Of a stretch of DNA of 64,000 nucleotides, positions 57,101 to 64,000 are shown one piece after another. The notes beneath the pieces are model-generated. The model made no database searches. It was not told where the DNA came from and saw only the letters and a list, made by a program, of their open reading frames with translations. How positions within the stretch are numbered: position 1 is the stretch's first letter; each line of letters starts with the position of its first letter. Source of the stretch: Ephemerocybe angulata (lineage: Eukaryota > Basidiomycota > Agaricomycetes > Agaricales > Psathyrellaceae); NCBI GenBank assembly GCA_013368325.1, contig JAACJK010000058.1:558001-622000 (forward strand). The letters are read 5' to 3'. The position numbers were made by a program, and so were the translations under genes.

Positions 57101-60100
57101 AAGTACCTGAAACCAGGAGAAGCCCGGTCCCCAGAAAACTGCCGTTTCGGCATGGAGGGGACCACGTCCAACGCTACAGAAGTCGACACAAATACAGGCA
57201 CTATTAACCTGAAGAGAGTAAACCCGAGGATGACTCACTACAACCCAACGGTAACTTTCCTCATGAAATGCAACACTGACATCAAATTCATAGGTTCAGG
57301 ACTCGACGCAAAGGCATTTATGTACTACGTGACGGACTACATAACCAAGGCCCCGCTATCCATGCACGCAGGACTGACGGCCCTGTCCTACGCCATCCGT
57401 CAAGCAGAAGCCAAAGGTGTGATGGGGGAAAACGCCGCCAGAGGAGAAGCAGTCGACAGAAGAGCCATAACCATCGCGATCAACAGCATGCTAGGCCACC
57501 AAGAAGTATCTCACCCTCAGGTTATGAGCTATATTTTTGGGGGAGGAGAACACTACACCAACGAGTCGTTCCAGGCGATAAACTGGGCTGAAGTATTACG
57601 ATTTGTTTCGGCAGTTTCAGAACCAGCCGATGGCGAAGATAAACCAGCTGAAATAGCCCCAACTTCGGAAAAGGATGAAGAATCGGAAGCCCTGGATAAA
57701 TTACATGTACTCCTCACCAACGACGGCAGTCGATTTCACGCATCGAACCTCCTTCTCGACTACATCTTCCGACCCAACACGGAACCATACGACACGATGG
57801 GACTATACAATCACATTGCGCGAACCCGAAGAGTAAGCCTAAAACTGTCCCCGAACGCCAATGCCAAAGCTGCACCAGACGCCAGGCGCTTCTCATCCGT
57901 CGCCCACCCTCAACACAGCACTCACGTTCTGGGCATTCGCCGCACACCTGCTGTGCCAGTACTACTTGGACCACGCATTCCGCGTCGCGATGGTTCCGAT
58001 GCAGAAAGGGAGGAGTGGGCGAAGAACATGAGGATACTTTTCTTTCCTTGGAGAAGAGCCAAAGACCTGACCCTTCCAACAGGGATGACCTGGTGGACCG
58101 CGATAAGCGCGCGGATACCCGAACTTAGCGACCCCGATCGCGCCGTACTAAACAACATGGCGCTGGTTGCGGAAGGACGTCAGGCTCGAGATCAACGCCC
58201 ACGCAACAAGAAAAGAGGCGTAAATGCCGAAGCACTCGTGGACATAGAACAGATCCCTAATTTGGAGGAAACAGTTGGAACAGAGCAGCTCAACGTGTAC
58301 GCCATTGCACTACAAGAGGCAAATGAGGAGGGTACGCTTTCTAACCCTGTCAGCAAGACGGCTGCGTATATCGACGGCCTGTTGGGTCCTAACTCGTCGA
58401 GCGCGTTACAGAGCTGCTTTCCATTCAAACATCGCCATAGCACAACCCAAGCGGACATTGACGTCCATATGGACGATGAAACGGAGTTAACGGAGACGAT
58501 ACTCGCAAAGCAGAAGCGGTATATGGCCAAATCTAGGTACAGGAGCAAAAGCACGCCAGATAAACCCCGGAAGGGCGTCAAAGGGAAGAAGAAGCTCCTC
58601 CAAGCAAAACCGACAGCCGACGTAATGACGCTACGTGAAGATGGCATAAACCTTCAACGAACCCAGGTGGCAAACCGGTCGAAGGCGGCAAAGCTCGAGG
58701 AAATACGAGGACTCACGACGATACCCGAGCAACATAGAGCGTTCACGATCATCACGGAACATATCATTCGAGGCGGTCCCCAACTTCTGATGTACATCGG
58801 CGGCGAAGGAGGAACTGGCAAATCCCACCTACTGGAGTCGATACAGATATTCTTCGGCCAGATCCAGAGGGAAACGGAACTGAGAATAGGAGCCTACACC
58901 GGAATAGCGGCATCGCTTATAGGTGGAAGCACATTACACTCTCTACTGGCGATGGGATCGCAGCACAAGCAACCAAGCGCACTTGTGAAACGCCTAGTCC
59001 AAGAATGGAAAGGCGTAACATATTTCTTCGTAGACGAGGTATCAATGGTCAGTGCTCAATTCCTGGCAGGAGTATCGTCTCGGCTTCAAATGGGGAAAAG
59101 CGACCACTCCGAAGCCAGCACGAAATTGTTCGGGGGAGTAAACATGATATTTCTAGGGGATTTTTACCAACTCGCACCTCCGAACCAGTCGCCACTGTAC
59201 GCCTATCGCCTGGTACGGAACCCGACTTTCTTGGAGGCGAGGGACAATGCCGGAATCGACTCCGTGACAGGCGCATACCTATGGAGACAGCTCAACGAAG
59301 TGGTCATACTCAGGCATTCTAAACGGCACGAAAACGACCAGCTACTAGGGAGGCTTCTAACCCTCATCAGAAACAGGCAATGCATCGACAAGACGGAACG
59401 ACAAGTCAAGATAGACGGTAAAACTGTGGTCGAGCACATCAGAGAACGCGACCTCGCTCACGTAGCGCACGTCGACCCCTCCAGTCTCCTATCCTTCCAA
59501 GACGCACCAGTAATCGTCGGCACGCGGATAGTGAGAGACCTCATGAACTCGACGCTTCTGGCGTCCCACTCGGACAGGATAAGAAGCGAAGCGCACATAT
59601 ACTACTCCGTGGACGCAATCAAAGGGATAAGAGCCCGAGAACCTGCTTGCAGCGTGCTATGGAGCCTACCATCTACAACCACGAAGGACTCCTTCGGCCA
59701 ACTCCCGATGTTCGTTGGCATGCGAGTCATGATAACCGAGAACGTATCTGTCACGCACAAAGTGGCCAACGGGTCAGAAGGAACGATCGAAAGGATCAAG
59801 TACACGATCACCGAAGGGAAAAGATACGCGGACGTTGTATATGTGAAAGTAAAGGCGAAGAACACCACCATACACGCTCCAGGGTTACCACCAGGAGTCG
59901 TACCGATATTTCCAACCAGCACCTCTATCGTGTATACCACGCGCCTAGGCCAAAGCGTCAGCAAATCCTTCACCAGAAGCCAAATCCCGATCGTCCCAGC
60001 ATACTCATACACCGACTACAAAAGCCAAGGCCGAACGTTGAAGAGGGCAATAGTGGACTTGGCGTCTGCAAAATCGCAAGGTGTATACGTCATGCTTTCG

Positions 60101-60334
60101 AGAGTCACCACTCTGAAAGGACTGCTGGTGCTTCGTTGGTTCCCAGAAAACAAAATTCTCCAAGAGATGTCCGGAGAGCTCAGAGATGAGATCAACAGAC
60201 TCGATGAGCTAGACAGAGCGTGCCTAAAACGAACTGCGCGCTCCGGACTGACTTCAGAGACAAGCGAGAGACAAAGCCAAGGGAGCATCAATAAGGAGAA
60301 GGAAAGGGAGGATGCCCAAGGAGACCAGACATAG
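54161..60334 (+). CDS. Helitron Rep/helicase transposase, 2,057 residues, intact
   Basis: One uninterrupted frame. An N-terminal Cys pair module (CAVCSALKSKKELKR at about residue 298, CKTCSTDLSGARMPKF later) resembles the zinc-like region upstream of fungal Helitron transposases. The Rep (HUH) endonuclease domain includes LFVTLNPCDYYNP, the HUH motif GRGSLHCHLLIW (His 871 and 873) and the catalytic tyrosine motif FMYYVTDYITK (Tyr 1056 and 1060). The PIF1-type superfamily 1 helicase has Walker A GGEGGTGKS (1547-1555), Walker B FFVDEVS (about 1622-1628), GVNMIFLGDFYQLAPP, YKSQGRTLKRAIVDLA and the arginine-finger segment LSRVTTLKGL (about 1979-1988). The Rep nicks and joins single strands in rolling-circle transposition. 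With no stops and all key residues present it may be autonomous. It reads toward the right side, where a Helitron 3' terminus is expected. Confidence 0.95.
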   Translation: MNSIRDGGDMRDDGISQNVTASHSRDHQQTSDGGQPSASGTIVVRRATVSPSVQVTMEKYALELNEWNRWFSFDGIMQRASPLDARMDNTAYMILDHPLHAVASSFKHLTNADVKMLAKLHHALPHGQPRKEAILDALKKHICALECHTVYLVFKRRERPRTSQPWRNLSSVFTWTQAPLYNDTSDVESSTASMATSESRYRITDNTTSKTPCLIDTPRGGERQVYRLRNDTYPEVPNTVGPATLPLPTAKTYEAQESRPVHTEDVRHLKPLTEAQILRITKEWQREMSLESFLRMPCAVCSALKSKKELKRKHASTLNLSLLRNDEIPENLQPSTYNLEAYGRALLDPHGLEDRQQAGWMNICKTCSTDLSGARMPKFALCNWLYYAREHIPPQVRDAFATMSVFEKALISRVRTNSLLCRFSGIDDDPTGDPVSRKNRHIKGNIISTPLNTARVSAVLPPSPSDIADTICALIVSSSPPTKTTIDNLKPILVRKSRVKLLIDFLIANNPLYKKSQTFGGFSSENLEQLFSGAHDEGVPAAVTIGHIPINRALESLTEDYTGRLDGIEGLFMENVAYTSGDHSAQSFRDMTFVAMERCKEGKPFLHARSGSTPVPDIQNPSWLSWAHPDADPFGLGGFHHPKRQRTIGMEQQLKHLLNVRDPFFENDPELAFDVYNVIRKGAVNTNLRFSVPYPVYAKTVDMITALNKDDITALRHKFQRNPNYEPSSQTELEVVRAMTAVAPIARNVPGTVSQKITMRNEIRAMIGQRGSPTLFVTLNPCDYYNPIVSVLASRLSNPESIASIQRIDTTARARMAVKHPAACAQFFDAMMNAFIRIVLRCNRRGKSPGIFGTCEAYYGTVETQGRGSLHCHLLIWLKDHLPPEMLAEKLRTSNEYGEALRTWLDSVVESGFVGSKAIYNNNPMGEDKEHRKTEGQHPVAKTEPKATDHPPSSFFKERNEYIDELLTKVNWHVHTGSCWKYLKPGEARSPENCRFGMEGTTSNATEVDTNTGTINLKRVNPRMTHYNPTVTFLMKCNTDIKFIGSGLDAKAFMYYVTDYITKAPLSMHAGLTALSYAIRQAEAKGVMGENAARGEAVDRRAITIAINSMLGHQEVSHPQVMSYIFGGGEHYTNESFQAINWAEVLRFVSAVSEPADGEDKPAEIAPTSEKDEESEALDKLHVLLTNDGSRFHASNLLLDYIFRPNTEPYDTMGLYNHIARTRRVSLKLSPNANAKAAPDARRFSSVAHPQHSTHVLGIRRTPAVPVLLGPRIPRRDGSDAEREEWAKNMRILFFPWRRAKDLTLPTGMTWWTAISARIPELSDPDRAVLNNMALVAEGRQARDQRPRNKKRGVNAEALVDIEQIPNLEETVGTEQLNVYAIALQEANEEGTLSNPVSKTAAYIDGLLGPNSSSALQSCFPFKHRHSTTQADIDVHMDDETELTETILAKQKRYMAKSRYRSKSTPDKPRKGVKGKKKLLQAKPTADVMTLREDGINLQRTQVANRSKAAKLEEIRGLTTIPEQHRAFTIITEHIIRGGPQLLMYIGGEGGTGKSHLLESIQIFFGQIQRETELRIGAYTGIAASLIGGSTLHSLLAMGSQHKQPSALVKRLVQEWKGVTYFFVDEVSMVSAQFLAGVSSRLQMGKSDHSEASTKLFGGVNMIFLGDFYQLAPPNQSPLYAYRLVRNPTFLEARDNAGIDSVTGAYLWRQLNEVVILRHSKRHENDQLLGRLLTLIRNRQCIDKTERQVKIDGKTVVEHIRERDLAHVAHVDPSSLLSFQDAPVIVGTRIVRDLMNSTLLASHSDRIRSEAHIYYSVDAIKGIRAREPACSVLWSLPSTTTKDSFGQLPMFVGMRVMITENVSVTHKVANGSEGTIERIKYTITEGKRYADVVYVKVKAKNTTIHAPGLPPGVVPIFPTSTSIVYTTRLGQSVSKSFTRSQIPIVPAYSYTDYKSQGRTLKRAIVDLASAKSQGVYVMLSRVTTLKGLLVLRWFPENKILQEMSGELRDEINRLDELDRACLKRTARSGLTSETSERQSQGSINKEKEREDAQGDQT

Positions 60335-60483
60335 GCAGACAGTGCGTGACTACCAAGGCGTGCGAATGATGGTTATATCAGCGTAGGTATCCCCATTTGG
60401 GCAAAATTTCCTTTTATGGTAATCGTGCCATCAGTCCAGCCAAAAAAAAGTACCTATCGTCACTTAAACCTTTCCACTTTCAG
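60335..60483 (+). other. expected right-boundary region of the Helitron
   Basis: This 149-base gap between the helicase stop and the TPR exon should hold the element's 3' end if the model is right. I find no CTRR tetranucleotide followed by T and no clear hairpin, so the terminus is either non-canonical or further away. The last bases (CCACTTTCAG) form a splice acceptor for the next exon. Confidence 0.4.
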
Positions 60484-60853
60484 TGTCCAGGAATATCACA
60501 GATCGATCCTCGGTGAAGGACACTTCAGTACGACGGAGTCTATGGCGAGGCTTGCGCGGGTGTACGTCGCTCGTGAGAAATATGCGCAGGCTGTGGACCT
60601 GCAGGCGGAGGTCGTTGCCGCTAAGGCTTCGCTACTTGGGGAGAAGCATGTGGAGACTCTTTCTGCCATAGTAACTCTCGAGGAGAGTCGGCGCAATCTA
60701 ACCCAACACGGTTTTGAGAGTAGCCAGGAGACCTCGCTTCAAGTTCATTCGGATGATGAATTTGAGGCATTATCAGGTAGCTTTGGAAGAACCTGGCTAG
60801 CTGTAGCTGTCGGTGTGCTATCTATTGTCGCATTCTACTTGTACCCTTTCTGA
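60484..60853 (+). pseudogene. 3' exon of a TPR protein with C-terminal membrane anchor (separated from its gene)
   Basis: After a CTTTCAG acceptor the frame reads EYHRSILGEGHFSTTESMAR, then VAREKYAQAVDLQAEVVAAK and LLGEKHVETLSAIVTLEESR: two kinesin-light-chain-type TPR units without a start codon. A polar linker follows, then a C-terminal hydrophobic helix (TWLAVAVGVLSIVAFYL) and a stop. The exon needs a phase-2 donor. The donor at 9778 of the NLR is phase 2 and leaves a TPR repeat that this exon completes to about 40 residues. It is therefore best read as the missing 3' exon of that NLR, or else a captured fragment of a paralogue. Confidence 0.6.
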
Positions 60854-62444
60854 CTCTGTGCTACCTTCCTCACCACTGTCGCTATGTATATCTGCTACGA
60901 GTACTTTATCTAGCTCTGGACTCCGTCTCATGGCAAGATAATCCGTATAATCCTCTATTCAGCTCGACTACCTCCTTGAACGCAGATTAGCCCCATCGAC
61001 AAGGCTCTCCAGAGATCCACGCAACCCGATTCTAATAGCTCATTTATCAACACGCGCAGCCGGGGAGGCGGCGACCCGAAGTACGCAATCTAACGGCGCC
61101 ATTACTCGAGTACATATCTGCGTCAGTGGCAAGTGAAAGGAGAGAGAGCAACTCTCCCTGGCACTGATAGTGATTTCTGAAACGGTGGTTACGACATACA
61201 CGAATTCGAAGGATGCGCGATCCGTCCTTGCCTCGTGTCCTCCGCGTGTTATAAGTCGACTTCCGGGCGAGAGGTTGTGCCACAGCTTCGAACATGAGGC
61301 ACGCATGTGCAGCCGTCCGGAATTCGGAGGAGGGCGAAGCAAGGCACGAGGACGGTGAGAAGAAGATAGATAGATGCAGTCTATATTGGACGTGTATAAG
61401 TAATGAGAGCCAACGAAGGTTGGACATTGGAGAGAGCGAATGGTAAAAGTGTTCAGGGTAAGGACAGATGAGCAGGTATACACGGTAAGTTTAGATCCAC
61501 CCGGCGCCCGACTCGAAGGGAGAGTACTTTAACATGCTGGTAAGAGCATACGGCAGATGGGGTTGTAAAAGGGAAGGGCTTGGGGACTGGGGTATGAAGG
61601 CAACGCCGATAGAGTGAAACACCCTGAATAAACGCAACTAGGAGGTAAGGTACAGTAAAGCAAGTATATGAATGAAACAGAAGTATCGTAAAGGGAACGA
61701 AGAACATGAAATGGGACATGCCATGAGGTACAACTCTTTAAATAACAGCTAATGAACAAACAGCGGATGGATACTCGATGAATGGAAAGGTGGGGGGATA
61801 TATGGTGGGCTTGCAAATGAGAACAGGCAATACGAATACGAATGCGACAACATTAGATCACATGAAAAGGGTACAGGCGAAGAGAAATCGTCCGCAGTGC
61901 AATATGAAGTAAGGAGCTGATAGATGAACGAATAGATAGAGACGAATGAATCAAGTATGAGAAACGATAAACAAAACGAGTGTGGGTCTTTCGGAAGGAA
62001 GATTCAATCAAAGCGAGTGAGAAGTTGAGCGAAAGAGGGTCAATGAAGAAGGAGGCGGGATAGAGTTCAACGTCAACGAACTCTTCCTATCAGAACCTCC
62101 CCAGGATGGTCTGGGGGCACGCCTTGTACACGCAGCGCGATATTTTTACCTGGAAGGATACTGGCGAATTTGGTGGGGATGACTCAGACACTACAGGGCA
62201 CCTGCTCACGTCGAAGGCCTTCGAACAATGTCTGGGAAAGATCCCATACATGGAGCATGGGAGCGGCGTTCACAGGTATGGATGGTGCACGGCAGGAGAT
62301 CTAGATGACTTGATTAGCCCTGACAACCACGATAAACGTCAACGGGCGAGAAAGAAAACGGAAAGAAGGTCGAAATACACGCCGACCGAAATACACCTAA
62401 CGCCCGGCGAAGAATGCAAATCTGAGGAAAAGTGAGACGGAGAC
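60854..62444. other. intergenic; one weak ORF
   Basis: No recognised gene. A 109-codon + strand frame at 62106-62435 (MVWGHALYTQRDIFTWKDT) ends 10 bases before the convergent gene; its composition is polar and it may be chance. Confidence 0.35.
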
Positions 62445-63953
62445 TCACCGATCCGGCGGTTCTGTGCAGACCACCCGCTCAACCCGATGTTCGAGCCACC
62501 GCACAACGTCCTGTCCCAGACTAGGACACTCCAACAGCTCCAGCGTCTTCAGCCTCACAGGCGTAACGCCCCCGACAGCCTGGGCCTGAGCCCCTCCCAC
62601 CGGATTACGCGCCTCAATCAATTGCACCAGCTTCGCCACACTCTCCCCATGCGAATGGCAGTTTTTCATCGAAACGCTCTCCAGTCCCGGGCACGCCCAC
62701 GTCGTAAGGCTGTTCGAATCGTCGTCCGGAGGGCCTAGAGCCGTGAGCAGAGGCTCAAACGGCGTTCCCCCCACCTCGAGGGTCCTGAGATGGAACAGCT
62801 CCGCAAGGACGTTCCAAGATATCACGATGCCCCCGGGTCCGTAGTAGAAGGGTGCCGCATTGGAGGCCGTGCCGTAGGCTATCGATAGATGCGATAACGG
62901 CGGAGAACATGACCGTGTCAGGAGGCTTGACAACGTGTCTTCGATGGGATCGCGGGACTCAATGTCCAGAGTCAGTGATGTCAGACTGGGCAGGACGAGT
63001 GTGTCAACCAGCTGCGTGAGGAGATAGTGGCCCCCGATTGAGAAGGTCGTGAGGTTCGGCAGGGTCAGAGGAGACATCGTAAGAATAGATGGAAGAACGC
63101 CTTGGAAATGAATCGAGAGCGTTTTCAATTGCGGGCTGGCGGAGAGAATGCCCTGGATGCGGTCAAGCGGGAGATGTGACGTCGGGGTGGCCCGCAGAGT
63201 TAAATGCTCGAGACCTTTCAGCATTGGCGAGGACCACTTGAACGGCGTGTGCTGCAATGTTATCGATCTGAGGTTTGGTAATGACGCCGCATTAGAGTCG
63301 CCGCAGTTGGGCAACCACGGCCACTCGACATAGAATCCGGCCTCGGCGCTCGAGACTTCAAACTCCCTCAACAGCGGAGCGTCCCCTAGAAACCACAGAA
63401 GATTAGCTCTCGGACGCGATAGAGAAACACGAGGCAGGCACCAAAACTAACCGTTAATCGATTTGAGAGCACCCATTGACGTGAACTGTCTGTCGAACCG
63501 GAAAATAAATCGTTCCCATCGGTGCATCTGCTCCACCAGATAGAAGAACGCGATGTGCCCCCAGTGCATGCTCGACCGAGACGTGGAAGAACCCCGCTCT
63601 CCCGATTGTTGGACATTCCAAGGATCATTCGGCGGTGGCGAAGAAGAGAGTACTACTGGGGGACCACCGATATTGGCAGTAGTGTTGGGGTTCGGGGGCG
63701 GGGGTGGCGGCTGTAACGCGACATACGGAGTCGAGGTTTGAGCCGATGCGAGGTTGGCGGTCCAAGTCGCGGGTGTGTGAGTTGGAGAAGACGCGCTCGC
63801 TGATCCTCTTCGAGAGGCTGAAGGACTCTCCAGTTGCTTCGGTGGTCCCACTCTCAGAATTATTTCAATATCGAGTGGCACGGCATCCCCAGATCGTTCG
63901 AGCCACAACCGGATCGTATCAGCAGACGCCGAGGGCGTGGTAAGAAGCCTGAT
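62445..63953 (-). CDS. F-box/LRR-type protein, 3' part (5' end outside window)
   Basis: Two exons in the window: 63452-63953, after a TCCTGTAG acceptor, and 62445-63385, joined in phase across a 66-nt intron (GTTAGT donor, TTTCTAG). The first carries SADTIRLWLERSGDAVPLDI, a Pro-rich linker (PPPPPPNPN) and FFYLVEQMHRWERFIFRFD, typical of the region after the F-box in Agaricomycete F-box proteins. The second is a series of leucine-rich units (LPNLRSITLQHTPFKWSS, MLKGLEHLTLRATP, PQLKTLSIHFQG, LPNLTTFSIGG, LPSLTSLTLDIE). It ends VVCTEPPDR. The F-box itself would lie beyond 64,000. Probable SCF substrate receptor. Confidence 0.7.
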
Positions 63954-64000
63954 CTACAGGAAAGGGCAAGTCAGCGAACAGTTTGCTTGTGCAGGTTTGG

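Noticed and set aside
1..64000. CRISPR arrays, rRNA genes and bacterial operons
   Set aside because: No regularly spaced direct repeats or rRNA-like blocks; gene structure is clearly eukaryotic.

Overview
The window reads as nuclear DNA of a filamentous basidiomycete, probably an Agaricomycete. Genes are broken by many 40-80 nt GT-AG introns with GTRNGT donors. There are kinesin-light-chain-type TPR NLRs, expanded F-box families, CT-rich untranslated regions and a Helitron. A Rhizoctonia/Ceratobasidium-like source is my guess from the style of the gene families; no sequence comparison was run.

Left flank (1-9.8 kb): the 3' end of a Ser/Pro/Gly-rich gene, a long pyrimidine-rich 3' region, two tandem copies of an unknown 230-residue gene (copy 1 is broken by a 436-bp TIR element with a TA target duplication), then an NB-ARC/TPR NLR gene on the + strand.

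Accessory block (about 9.8-60.4 kb): a dense set of intron-rich genes. It holds two long F-box proteins, three F-box-like proteins that share a nucleotidyltransferase-like core, one F-box-like/LRR protein, and a complete SKP1, which is the adaptor that links F-box proteins to cullin. It also holds a ribonucleotide-reductase large-subunit relative that has lost its catalytic residues but kept its reading frame through at least ten introns. Other members are a protein with two viroplasmin-like modules, acidic Ser/Asp-rich proteins, a 52-residue membrane microprotein, several unknown genes and one gene with two in-frame stops. Three genes (acidic, 'MSIS', F-box) occur twice in the same order and strand, at 11-17 kb and 34-44 kb. 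Many of these genes have a strong TATA box 30-160 bp upstream of the start. The block ends with an intact 2,057-residue Helitron Rep/helicase reading toward the right edge.

Right flank (60.4-64 kb): directly after the helicase lies a TPR plus C-terminal membrane exon. Its phase and repeat register continue the NLR that stops at 9.78 kb, so the 50-kb block may be one insertion inside an NLR intron. Beyond it is an F-box/LRR-type gene cut by the window end.

Working idea (inference): a giant Helitron-linked cargo region carrying its own SKP1 and several F-box substrate receptors, plus an RNR pseudoenzyme, inserted in an immune-type NLR gene.
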